NCBI GenBank assembly: GCA_027625125.1
Contig: JAQBXG010000007.1
Location: forward strand, 1 to 17,752
DNA from: Pseudomonadota bacterium
Lineage (GTDB): Bacteria > Pseudomonadota > Alphaproteobacteria > UBA2966 > CAIVPW01
Direction of reading: 5' to 3'
DNA length: 17,752 nt
A program made the translations under genes and the position numbers. This document shows positions 1 to 6,652 of the stretch, piece after piece. Position 1 is the stretch's first letter. Each line of letters opens with the position of its first letter. The notes below the pieces were generated by a model. That model worked only from the letters and a program-made list of their open reading frames with translations, did no database searches and was not told the DNA's origin.

Positions 1-1034
1 CCGTGCCCGCCGCGCCGGCCGCGAATGCGCCCGCCGCCGCCGCGCCCGGGCGGCTGATCCCCGATCAGCCGCTGCCACCGGTGCCGCTCCACCTCGCCGA
101 CGCCCAGATTGCGCTGGCGGTCGCCGACCTTGCCCTGACGGGCATGTCGTTCGCCGACGTCCGCCTGGCCGTGAACCTTTCCGACGGCGTGCTCAATCTG
201 GCCATCGCCAATGCGTCGTTGCCGAAAGGCGGCGCAATTTCCGGCGCCGTCGGCGCCCACGTCGAAAGCCAGGCCGTCGTCGTCGGCGTCGATCTGGCGG
301 GCAACGGCATCGCGTTGTCCGGTCTGGCCGGCGGCGCGCTGGCCGAGGCGATCGAAGGCGCGGTGGACGCCAAGGTGCATTTGGTAGGCCGGGGTACGAC
401 TCCCGCCGCCCTCGCCGCCACCCTCGACGGTTCGGTATCGGTGCTGATGGGCGAAGGGCGCGCCCGCGCCGCGGTTCTCGACAATTTCGTCGGCGGCATC
501 ACGACGGTGCTGCAAACCCTCGGCGGCGGCGACGACGGCTGGACCGTCGTCAACTGCGCCGCAGCGGCGTTCGACATCACCGCCGGCGTCGCCGAAAGCC
601 AGGTGCTGCTGTTCGATTCCCTCGCCGCCACGGTCGCCGGTCACGGCACAATCGACCTCCGCACCGAGACGCTGGACCTGGTCGTGACGCCCGAAGCAAA
701 GGTCGCGACCCTCAGCCTGTCGACGCCGGTGTTGATCGGCGGCACGCTGGCGAATCCGACGTTTGCCCCGGACCCGGTCGCGGTGGCCCGCCGCATCGCC
801 GGGGTGCTGGGGGTGTTCGTGTTTCCGCCTGCAGCGATCGCCGGTCTGGGCGACCTCGGCAATTCGGACAACGCGTGCATCGATCTGGCCGCGGCCGCCG
901 AGGCGGGCGACGGCGCGCCTCCGGCAGGCGAAGAACCGCCGCCGCTTCCGGCCCTGCCCGGCGCCCGAGACGTAGAGCGCGCAATCGAGGGCCTGGGCCG
1001 GGGTCTCCAGAACCTGTTGGGCGGTGGCCGCTAG
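1..1034 (+). CDS. AsmA-family protein, C-terminal part (5' end outside window)
   Basis: The frame is open from the first bases, so the gene starts upstream; 343 residues are visible from codon position 3. It opens with an Ala/Pro-rich linker followed by a GRLIPDQPLP segment, typical of the start of the C-terminal AsmA region. Next come repetitive beta-rich stretches (for example LALTGMSFADVRLAVNLSDG and GHGTIDLRTETLDLVVTPEA) of the kind found in AsmA and TamB-like proteins. Known members are inner-membrane anchored, with a long periplasmic beta structure linked to outer-membrane assembly and lipid transport. The N-terminal membrane anchor cannot be seen here. The last ~60 residues are Ala/Pro/Gly-rich and low in complexity. 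The family call is fairly firm; a specific role is inference. Confidence 0.75.
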   Translation, partial: VPAAPAANAPAAAAPGRLIPDQPLPPVPLHLADAQIALAVADLALTGMSFADVRLAVNLSDGVLNLAIANASLPKGGAISGAVGAHVESQAVVVGVDLAGNGIALSGLAGGALAEAIEGAVDAKVHLVGRGTTPAALAATLDGSVSVLMGEGRARAAVLDNFVGGITTVLQTLGGGDDGWTVVNCAAAAFDITAGVAESQVLLFDSLAATVAGHGTIDLRTETLDLVVTPEAKVATLSLSTPVLIGGTLANPTFAPDPVAVARRIAGVLGVFVFPPAAIAGLGDLGNSDNACIDLAAAAEAGDGAPPAGEEPPPLPALPGARDVERAIEGLGRGLQNLLGGGR

Positions 1035-1103
1035 CGTCCTTCGCCGTGCCGCGAAATGTGGCAGGATGGAGCGGCGCGCCACGGGGCGGGAAGGAATCCG
1101 GCA

Positions 1104-1628
1104 ATGAATGCGGAAGAGGTGGGCGCCGCGCCCGAAAGCGCCGATGCGGCGCTGGAGGCGCGATCCAAACGCAAGTTTCTGGTCGTCGTCGACGACACGC
1201 CGGAATGCAAGGTGGCGATCCGCTACGCCGGACGCCGCGCCCAAAGCACCGGCGGCAGCCTGTTGTTGTTGCGGGTCGTCGATCCCAAAGCGGAACACAC
1301 GCACTGGATCTCGGTCGAGGAACGCATGCGCGAAGAGGCATTGGCCGAAGCCGAGGAGCTGCTGCAGAACCTTGCCTCGGAGATCAACGACTGGGCCGGG
1401 CTGTTCCCGGCGGTGACGATTCGCGAAGGCAGCCTGCAGGACGAAGTCCTGGCGCAGATCGAGGCCGAGCCGGGCATCAGCGTGTTGGTGCTGGCCGCCG
1501 CGCCGGGCAACGAGGGGCCGGGTCCATTGGTTTCGGCGCTCGCCGGATCGATGTCCGGGGCGATGCGAATTCCGGTCACCGTCGTGCCCGGCGATCTGAC
1601 CGACAAGGAAGTGGACCGCCTGAGCTGA
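1104..1628 (+). CDS. Universal stress protein (single Usp domain)
   Basis: This 174-residue protein has one Usp fold. A first strand around residues 22-30 (KFLVVVDDTPE) carries the Asp pair usual at the nucleotide-binding edge. An LLLLRVVDP strand, a helix with acidic and Arg residues, and a late VLVLAAAPGNEGPGPL segment before VTVVPGDL complete the fold. The usual G-2x-G-9x-G(S/T) ATP loop is only approximate (APGNEGPGPLVSALAG), so ATP binding is uncertain. I chose the ATG at 1104 because GGAAGG sits just upstream; an earlier in-frame ATG at 1056 would add a 16-residue leader with no family character. It lies 69 bp after the AsmA gene and may share its transcript. The exact stress signal cannot be read from the sequence. 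Confidence 0.85.
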   Translation: MNAEEVGAAPESADAALEARSKRKFLVVVDDTPECKVAIRYAGRRAQSTGGSLLLLRVVDPKAEHTHWISVEERMREEALAEAEELLQNLASEINDWAGLFPAVTIREGSLQDEVLAQIEAEPGISVLVLAAAPGNEGPGPLVSALAGSMSGAMRIPVTVVPGDLTDKEVDRLS

Positions 1629-1634
1629 GCCTGT

Positions 1635-1650
1635 GTGACTCGGGAGTCAC
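1635..1650. repeat. Perfect 7-bp inverted repeat, 2-bp centre
   Basis: GTGACTC-GG-GAGTCAC lies 7 bases after the Usp stop codon. The 2-base centre is too short for a stable RNA loop and no T-run follows, so it looks more like a dyad DNA site than a terminator. No protein can be assigned to it. Confidence 0.4.
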
Positions 1651-1688
1651 GGCGCGCGCCAAACCGGCCGCGACGGTGCTTCCGGCGA

Positions 1689-1717
1689 TGGACATCGGTC
1701 GGATGCGATGCTAGAAC
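1689..1717 (+). promoter_or_regulatory. Predicted sigma70-type promoter of the Bax-like gene
   Basis: The -35 box TGGACA (1689-1694) is 17 bases from the -10 box TAGAAC (1712-1717), which is preceded by an extended TGC. Transcription would start near 1724 and leave a leader of about 130 bases before the TTG at 1857. The match was found by eye, with no experimental support. Confidence 0.5.
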
Positions 1718-1741
1718 CGGGATACCGACTGCGGGTGGCGC

Positions 1742-1808
1742 GCCTCTTGGGAGAGAGGCTCCGCGTTCGGAACAAAGAAGAGACCCGGGTGGCCTTCAAC
1801 GAAAGGCC
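1742..1808 (+). other. Two hairpins in the 5' leader of the Bax-like gene
   Basis: Two perfect 6-bp stems with 6-base loops follow each other: GCCTCT/AGAGGC (1742-1747 with 1754-1759) and GGCCTT/AAGGCC (1791-1796 with 1803-1808). Both lie between the predicted transcription start and the gene. No match to a riboswitch family was recognised. Confidence 0.4.
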
Positions 1809-1856
1809 GGCAAATGCCCGAGGTTTCGCGGACAACCGGGAACTGAGGGGCTGGGC

Positions 1857-2801
1857 TTGAAATCGCTGAATATGCGCGGCGGCGCCGTACTGGGTGCCAC
1901 CGTACTGCTGAGCATTCTGACGGGCGGCTCCGTCGTGGCCAATGCGGTTACGGACGCGGTCAGCGGCGGTCGAAGCACGCCGGGATTTGCATGGCCGACG
2001 GGCGGCATCCAGGTGGCGGACGCCGCCGACCTGACGCGGCGGTTCTTCGAAATGGATTATCACCTGCACGCCGTCCGCGAAGGTTTCGGCGACGTGCCGC
2101 GGATGATTCTTGCCAATCTTCCCGGCGACCTGACCGAGCTTGCCTCCGCAGAGCAGCGCAAGGCGTTGTTTGTCCAGGCGATGCTGCCGCTGCTGTTGCA
2201 GGCCAACGAGGAAATCCTGCTGGAGCGTGAGCGCCTGTTCGCGCTGACGGCGTTGCCGGCGGGCGGGCGGTCACGGGTGCAGGAACTATGGTTGGCACAG
2301 CTGGCGGAACAATACGCCACCGAGCCGGGCGATTTAGACGAACTCAAGCGCCGCGTCGATATCGTGCCGCCGTCGCTGGCGTTGGCGCAGGCGGCTGTTG
2401 AGTCTGGCTGGGGCACATCCCGATTCGCCCAGGAGGCGAACGCGGTGTTCGGCCAGTGGACCTATGAGCCGTCCCAGGGCCTGGCCCCCGCCGATGCGAC
2501 CGAAACCGACCGTCACTATGTGCGGTCTTTCGACGGTCTTCCGGCTTCGGTGTCCGGGTACCTGCTGAACCTGAACACCCACTTCGCGTATGCGAGTTTC
2601 CGCAATCGGCGCAAGATGATGCGGGACCAGGTCGGCGATCTCGATCCGTTCGCACTGGCGAACACGCTGCTGTACTACTCCAAAACGCGGGGCGAATACG
2701 TCACCGCCGTCCGCACGATCATCGAGCGGAACGGTCTTGTCTCCTACGACAACGCCCGGCTTCGCGACCTGCACGGGGCCATTCCGATCCTGCGCTTTTA
2801 G
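1857..2801 (+). CDS. Bax-like glucosaminidase-fold peptidoglycan hydrolase
   Basis: This 314-residue protein has a hydrophobic N-terminal segment (about residues 8-28) that would serve as a signal or membrane anchor, so it acts in the periplasm. The C-terminal half is the Bax/FlgJ-type glucosaminidase domain (Pfam Glucosaminidase family). VPPSLALAQAAVESGWGTS carries the catalytic Glu at residue 182, followed by FGQWTY and SGYLLNLNTHFAYASFR, both typical of Bax. Family members cleave the glycan backbone of peptidoglycan. I prefer the TTG at 1857 because GAGGGG lies 6 bases upstream; the ATG at 1872 is the alternative and lacks a clear ribosome binding site. The reading frame is open further upstream, but that part overlaps the predicted promoter and hairpins. 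The gene is convergent with the deacetylase, 17 bases apart. Confidence 0.85.
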   Translation: MKSLNMRGGAVLGATVLLSILTGGSVVANAVTDAVSGGRSTPGFAWPTGGIQVADAADLTRRFFEMDYHLHAVREGFGDVPRMILANLPGDLTELASAEQRKALFVQAMLPLLLQANEEILLERERLFALTALPAGGRSRVQELWLAQLAEQYATEPGDLDELKRRVDIVPPSLALAQAAVESGWGTSRFAQEANAVFGQWTYEPSQGLAPADATETDRHYVRSFDGLPASVSGYLLNLNTHFAYASFRNRRKMMRDQVGDLDPFALANTLLYYSKTRGEYVTAVRTIIERNGLVSYDNARLRDLHGAIPILRF

Positions 2802-2818
2802 CCGGCGTCGCGGCGCGC

Positions 2819-3868
2819 CTAGGGCCGCGGCGCGACGAATTGCATGCCGAACCAGCGCCAGCGTTCGGCGTCGGCGCGCACGGTGCAGTTGAACCGCCCC
2901 CGACCGGGCGGAAACGGCGACGACAGCCGCACCTCGAATCGCCGCTCGCCCAACCGTTCCAGCCGCGCCGGGCTTGCCTCGTGGCTGGCGAAACAGTTCA
3001 GCGAATCCAGCGGCTCGACGCCGTCGGCCACCGTGAATCCGAACGACGGCGGATTCTGGCTCAGCACCGGGTCGGCCGGCACAATGTCCCGCGCCCCCAG
3101 CGGCAGCGCGTTGGCGGCCAGGACAAATCGCTGCTGCGCGCCATAGGACTCGTTCAGTGCAAAGCGCGGCTGGAACAGCGGGTCCAGTCCGTCTTCGGCC
3201 GCTCCGGAGTGCTGGCCGAATGCCATCGCGAACCCGCCCTCCTCCAGCAGTTCCCGCGCCGCCAGGCTCATTTCGCCGTATGGATAGGCGAACAGATTCG
3301 GCACCTCGCCCAATTCGCGCCGGAACGCGGCGGCTGACCGCTCCAGGTCCGCGCGGATGTCGTCGGCGGTCATCTCCGGAAAATGTCCGTGCGCGGCGCT
3401 GTGGGCGCCAATCGTCACCCCGGCATCGCGCAGCTCGCGAATCTGGTCCCAGTTCATGTAGCGGCCGCCGCCGCCTCCATCCAGCAGATCGGTGGCGACG
3501 AACACGGTAAATGGGAACCCCGCCGCCCGCAGCATCGGCCACGCCGTCGTGTAGACGCTCAGGTACGCGTCGTCGACGGTGATCGCCACCGTGCGGTCCG
3601 GCAGCCTGCGTCGCTCGCGAAGCGCCGCCGCGACCTCCGCCAGCGGCAGCACGGTATATCCGCCGGTCTGCAACTCCCGCAGGTGCGCCTCGAACTGGGC
3701 GACGCGAATGTTGGTCGACGGCACGTCGTCTTCGCCAAAGCGGTGGTATACGAAAACGACCGCGCCGTTCAACAGGTCCTGGGCAACGGCGGACGAAGCC
3801 GCGGCGGTCGCGGCTACGACCGCCGCTGCCAGCATCAAACGTCGGGCGGCGCTTGCGGGCTGTGCCAT
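2819..3868 (-). CDS. Secreted polysaccharide deacetylase (NodB domain)
   Basis: This 349-residue protein starts at the ATG complementary to 3866-3868. Residues 1-29 form a signal peptide: two Arg, a hydrophobic Ala/Val core, then AVA before Gln30. The NodB catalytic domain follows. VFVYHRFGE lies near residue 42, motif 1 appears as TVDDAY (Asp99, Asp100), motif 2 as HSAAH (His156, His160) and motif 3 as AYPYGE (195-199). Family enzymes remove N- or O-acetyl groups from chitin-like polymers, peptidoglycan or exopolysaccharide, using a metal bound by Asp-His-His. Motif 1 differs from the usual TFDDG by Val and Ala, but both Asp are kept. About 110 residues after the catalytic domain match no domain I recognise. 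The substrate is unknown; a neighbouring peptidoglycan hydrolase makes a cell-wall glycan possible. Confidence 0.85.
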   Translation of the reverse strand: MAQPASAARRLMLAAAVVAATAAASSAVAQDLLNGAVVFVYHRFGEDDVPSTNIRVAQFEAHLRELQTGGYTVLPLAEVAAALRERRRLPDRTVAITVDDAYLSVYTTAWPMLRAAGFPFTVFVATDLLDGGGGGRYMNWDQIRELRDAGVTIGAHSAAHGHFPEMTADDIRADLERSAAAFRRELGEVPNLFAYPYGEMSLAARELLEEGGFAMAFGQHSGAAEDGLDPLFQPRFALNESYGAQQRFVLAANALPLGARDIVPADPVLSQNPPSFGFTVADGVEPLDSLNCFASHEASPARLERLGERRFEVRLSSPFPPGRGRFNCTVRADAERWRWFGMQFVAPRP

Positions 3869-3879
3869 TGTGGGCGCAA

Positions 3880-3887
3880 GTGTACAC
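3880..3887. promoter_or_regulatory. GTGTACAC palindrome between divergent genes
   Basis: An 8-bp perfect palindrome sits in the 51-bp space between the deacetylase start (3868) and the tsaB start (3920). Its place fits an operator serving either gene, but 8 bp alone is weak evidence. Confidence 0.2.
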
Positions 3888-3919
3888 CACTCGGCGACGG
3901 CGGCATCGGGAACACATCG

Positions 3920-4588
3920 TTGAATCTGCTCGCCTTCGACACCTGCTTCGCCGCCTGTTCGGTGGCCGTCATCGTCGATGGGGTCGTCGCCGCGCATCGC
4001 GCCACCGTCCTCCACCGCGGCCATGCGGAGGCGTTGCTGCCGATGGTCGCCGCAACGTTATCCGATTCCGGTCTCGCGTGGGACGGCATCGCCGGCCTCG
4101 GCGTCACCGTCGGTCCCGGCACCTTCACCGGCATGCGCGCGGGCCTGGCGGCGGCGCGGGGCATCGCCCTGGTGCGCCGCATTCCAGTGGCCGGGTTCTC
4201 GTCGCTGCATGCTCTGGCGGCCGGCGCGGTGCGCTCGGGCGCGGTGGGTCCGGCGGACCCGATGCTGGCTACCGCCGACGCTCGCCGGGGCGAGGTCTAT
4301 GTCCAGGTGTTCGGCCCGGGCGTTGTCCCGCTGGGGCAGCCGGAACTTGTCGCCGCTGCCGATGTTCGCGCGCCGGTGGGCGCGATCGTCCTTGGAACCG
4401 GGGCTGGTTCGGTGCTGGCCGCGCACCCGGCGTTGCAGTCGGTGGAGCACCCGGCGCACCCCGACGCGGCCGATGTGGCGGCGCTGGCGGCAGCGGCAAT
4501 GGCGTCGCCCGGCTGGCGCGATCCCGGACCACCACAGCCGCTGTACATCCGCGCGCCACACGTCACAAAGCAAAAGAAGAGCGGATGA
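3920..4588 (+). CDS. tsaB: tRNA t6A biosynthesis protein TsaB
   Basis: TsaB (YeaZ) pairs with TsaD and TsaE to add threonylcarbamoyl to A37 of ANN-decoding tRNAs. The 222-residue protein begins LNLLAFDTCFAACSVAV, the ASKHA-fold phosphate-1 strand. It has the signature GVTVGPGTFTGMRAGLAAAR at about residues 56-75 and ends in PLYIRAPHV, as family members do. No ATG or GTG lies in frame near this point, so the TTG at 3920 is the only start that preserves the N-terminus; a weak CGGGA lies about 9 bases upstream. In many alphaproteobacteria the next gene is rimI. Here no acetyltransferase follows and a MucR-like gene comes instead. Confidence 0.92.
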   Translation: MNLLAFDTCFAACSVAVIVDGVVAAHRATVLHRGHAEALLPMVAATLSDSGLAWDGIAGLGVTVGPGTFTGMRAGLAAARGIALVRRIPVAGFSSLHALAAGAVRSGAVGPADPMLATADARRGEVYVQVFGPGVVPLGQPELVAAADVRAPVGAIVLGTGAGSVLAAHPALQSVEHPAHPDAADVAALAAAAMASPGWRDPGPPQPLYIRAPHVTKQKKSG

Positions 4589-4633
4589 AATCAAGCGGCA
4601 GAAAACAACTATTCCAGCGAAGTAATAACGCAG

Positions 4634-4662
4634 TTGCACCGGCTGACAGTCGCAAATATAGT
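4634..4662 (+). promoter_or_regulatory. Predicted promoter of the MucR-like gene
   Basis: TTGCAC (4634-4639), a 17-base spacer and TATAGT (4657-4662) form a good sigma70-type promoter in a stretch of about 49% G+C (4589-4705). Transcription would begin near 4669, 37 bases before the ATG at 4706. This argues against the in-frame TTG at 4634 as the start of the protein. Confidence 0.55.
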
Positions 4663-4705
4663 GACGGCACGGGCTTGTATCTTAGTAGTCGTGGTGAAGC
4701 TGCCA

Positions 4706-5149
4706 ATGACGCAACACATCAGAGACGCAGAATTGTTGGGATTCACGGCGGATATCGTTTCCGCCCATGTCGCCAACAACACCGTAGCGGTCACCGATCT
4801 GCCGCAGCTGATCCGCCAGGTGTACGCGGCGCTGGCCAATGTCGATGGCGGCGGGGCCGCGGCACCGCCGCCGGCGCCGGCGGTGCCAATCAAGAAGTCG
4901 GTGACGCCGGATTACATCGTGTGCCTGGAGGACGGCCGGAAACTGAAGATGCTGAAGCGCCACCTGATGACCCGATATGGACTGACGCCGGACGCGTACC
5001 GCGAGCGGTGGGGCCTGCCCGGCGACTATCCGATGGTGGCGCCGAATTACGCCCGCCAGCGCAGCGCGCTGGCCAAGAAGATCGGCCTCGGCACCGTCCG
5101 CAAGGGCAGGAAGGCGGGCCGGGCGAAATCCGGAGGCAGGCGCCAGTGA
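4706..5149 (+). CDS. MucR/Ros-family transcriptional regulator with altered zinc site
   Basis: The 147-residue protein begins MTQHIRDAELLGFTADIVSAHV, the usual opening of MucR proteins, with an Ala/Pro linker and then the Ros/MucR DNA-binding domain (about 67-125: DYIVCLEDGRKLKMLKRHL, then YGLTPDAYRERWGLP and NYARQRSALAKKIGLG). MucR proteins are silencers and regulators that bind AT-rich DNA and control exopolysaccharide, motility and cell-cycle genes. In Ros the zinc is held by Cys-x2-Cys and two His. Here the first Cys (73) and first His (86) are present, but the second Cys is Asp76 and the last ligand positions are Arg90/Tyr91. Related MucR homologues (Ml proteins of Mesorhizobium) are known to fold without zinc. 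The tail is Lys/Arg/Gly-rich. It probably has its own promoter (4634-4662) and may regulate itself. Confidence 0.9.
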   Translation: MTQHIRDAELLGFTADIVSAHVANNTVAVTDLPQLIRQVYAALANVDGGGAAAPPPAPAVPIKKSVTPDYIVCLEDGRKLKMLKRHLMTRYGLTPDAYRERWGLPGDYPMVAPNYARQRSALAKKIGLGTVRKGRKAGRAKSGGRRQ

Positions 5150-5289
5150 TACGATTCAGCGCTTCGTGCCACGACCTCGTCTAATGATGGATCAAATCAT
5201 CGCAACGCTTGAAGACGTTATGCCGTGCGGCCGCAGGCATTGCCGGACTCAAGTGTTTGGTTTGAACCGCTAGGTCGCCGGCGGACCAG
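5150..5289 (+). other. Intergenic region before the Fur-family gene
   Basis: These 140 bases lie between mucR and fur. I see an imperfect dyad (5186-5201, GATGGATCAAATCATC) and no convincing promoter or terminator. A control site for the Fur-family gene is plausible but not shown. Confidence 0.3.
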
Positions 5290-5757
5290 GTGGCGACCGA
5301 CAGGGAAAGCGGGGCGTCGGACGGTTCGGACCGGCTGGAGCGGCTGTGCGCCGAGCATGGGATTCGTATGACCGGCCCGCGCCGGGTGATTGCGCAATTG
5401 CTTTCGGTCGCCGACGATCACCCGGATGTCGAGGAACTACACAGGCGGGCGGTCGCGATCGACTCCCGCATCAGCATCGCCACTGTTTACCGCACCGTGC
5501 GCCTGTTCGACGACGCCGGCATCCTCGAACGCCATGACTTCGGCGACGGGCGCGCCCGCTATGAAATGGTGCCGGAGGAACACCACGATCACCTGATCGA
5601 TCTCCGCACCGGCCGGGTGATCGAATTCCAGAACGACAAGATCGAGGAACTGCAGCGCGAGATCGCCCGCCGCCTCGGCTACCGCCTCGCCGACCATCGG
5701 CTGGAACTGTACGGAATTCCGTTGGAATCCGGGGCCGGCGGCGACGACGAACCCTGA
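5290..5757 (+). CDS. fur: Fur-family metalloregulator (Fur/Mur type)
   Basis: This 155-residue DNA-binding repressor has the winged helix at about residues 16-90 (GIRMTGPRRVIAQLL, then SRISIATVYRTVRLFDDAGILERHDF). The dimerisation and metal region begins at HHDHLIDLRTGRVIEF (His98, His99, His101). E. coli Fur has Cys in the stretch after HHDHLI; here it reads DLRTG, so the CxxC structural zinc site is missing. That is common in alphaproteobacterial Fur/Mur proteins, which often respond to manganese or share iron control with Irr and RirA. It lacks the haem-regulatory features expected of Irr. The GTG at 5290 follows GGCGGA; the next in-frame Met (5368) would cut into the first helix. Metal specificity cannot be decided from the sequence. 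Confidence 0.85.
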   Translation: MATDRESGASDGSDRLERLCAEHGIRMTGPRRVIAQLLSVADDHPDVEELHRRAVAIDSRISIATVYRTVRLFDDAGILERHDFGDGRARYEMVPEEHHDHLIDLRTGRVIEFQNDKIEELQREIARRLGYRLADHRLELYGIPLESGAGGDDEP

Positions 5758-5779
5758 TGGCCGCGACGGCGCCGCCATT

Positions 5780-6571
5780 GTGCTGACTCCGCTTCGAATC
5801 GTCCGGGCGACCCTGCTGGTGTTGTGGACCCTGGCGTTGCTGCCGATTCAGGCCGCCGCGCTGGTGCTGCGGCTGCCGGCGGCGCGGCGGATTCCGGTGC
5901 TGTATCATCGCGGCGTCGCGCGGGTGCTTCACCTCGCCATCGCCATCGACGGGGCCGTCGCGCAGCCGCGGCCGGTGTTGTTCGTGGCGAATCACTCGTC
6001 GTGGCTCGATATCGTCGTGCTCTCGACCCTGGCGCCGGTCAGCTTCATCGCCAAATCGGAAATCGCCCATTGGCCCGGCGTCAGCATCCTCGCGAAACTG
6101 CAACGTTCGGTGTTTGTCGTGCGCCGTCCCGGCCAGGCCGGCAACAGCCTGTCGATGGTCCGCCGCCGCCTGGCGACCGGCGATAATCTGGTGCTGTTCG
6201 GCGAAGGCACGTCCGCCGACGGCAACCATATCCTGCCGTTCAAAAGCGCGCTGTTCGCGGCGGCGGAGGGCAGTGACGGCGGCCCGCCGCCGTTGGTGCA
6301 GCCGGTCAGCATCGCCTACACCCATCTGAACCACCTGCCGCTGGGCCGCCGCGCCCGCCACCAGGTCGCTTGGTACGGACGCATGCCCCTCGGCCGCCAT
6401 TTCTGGCGGCTGCTGGGCCAGGGCGAAGTGCGTGTGGCCGTCACGTTGCACCCGGCGGTGCGGATCGACGGCTTCGCCTCGCGCAAGGAGCTGGCCGCCC
6501 ACTGCCGGCAGCAGATTGTCATGAGCCACGCCGACGCCCTTTCTGGCCGCCCGGCCGTCCGCCATTCTTGA
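5780..6571 (+). CDS. 1-acyl-sn-glycerol-3-phosphate acyltransferase family (PlsC-like)
   Basis: The 263-residue protein has an N-terminal hydrophobic segment (about 5-30) and the acyltransferase motifs in order: NHSSWLD (His72, Asp77, the HX4D catalytic pair), a KSEIAHWP block, then FGEGTSADG (Glu142-Gly-Thr, the glycerol-phosphate binding motif). PlsC enzymes transfer an acyl chain to lysophosphatidic acid at the inner membrane to make phosphatidic acid. Some relatives in this genomic position act instead on ornithine lipids (OlsA), so the acceptor is not certain. It starts with GTG 22 bases after the Fur-family stop; an ATG overlapping that stop at 5757 runs into a stop after a few codons and was excluded. 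Probably co-transcribed with fur. Confidence 0.85.
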   Translation: MLTPLRIVRATLLVLWTLALLPIQAAALVLRLPAARRIPVLYHRGVARVLHLAIAIDGAVAQPRPVLFVANHSSWLDIVVLSTLAPVSFIAKSEIAHWPGVSILAKLQRSVFVVRRPGQAGNSLSMVRRRLATGDNLVLFGEGTSADGNHILPFKSALFAAAEGSDGGPPPLVQPVSIAYTHLNHLPLGRRARHQVAWYGRMPLGRHFWRLLGQGEVRVAVTLHPAVRIDGFASRKELAAHCRQQIVMSHADALSGRPAVRHS

Positions 6572-6595
6572 CTCGCCTCCGGCAGGTGCTACCGT
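6568..6595 (+). promoter_or_regulatory. Possible promoter of the miaB operon
   Basis: TTGACT (6568-6573), overlapping the preceding stop codon, is 16 bases from TACCGT (6590-6595). The -35 is strong and the -10 weak. It is the best candidate in the 81-base gap before miaB. Confidence 0.3.
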
Positions 6596-6652
6596 CCGCT
6601 GGCTCCGTAGATCGCGACGGGCGGGGCGCTCCGGGGAGGAACCGGGTCAAAT

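Noticed and set aside
2807..2836. GC-rich dyad (GTCGCG ... CGCGAC) between the convergent Bax-like and deacetylase genes, as a bidirectional terminator
   Set aside because: The stem is imperfect, the loop is long and neither strand has a T-run after it. GC-rich dyads are frequent by chance in this DNA.
2334..3917. Long minus-strand open frame (527 codons) overlapping the deacetylase
   Set aside because: It is Arg/Gly/Pro-rich with no family motif and is a shadow of the deacetylase and Bax-like genes in another frame.
4634..4705. Longer MucR-like protein starting at TTG 4634
   Set aside because: The added 24 residues have no family character, and the region contains a good promoter; family proteins begin at the ATG at 4706.
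5186..5201. Imperfect palindrome GATGGATCAAATCATC as a Fur-box
   Set aside because: It lacks the repeated hexamer pattern of a Fur or Mur box and is 89 bases from the start with no promoter recognised next to it.
5471..6565. Minus-strand open frame (364 codons) opposite fur and plsC
   Set aside because: No recognisable domain; composition matches a reverse-strand shadow of plsC, whose catalytic motifs are intact.
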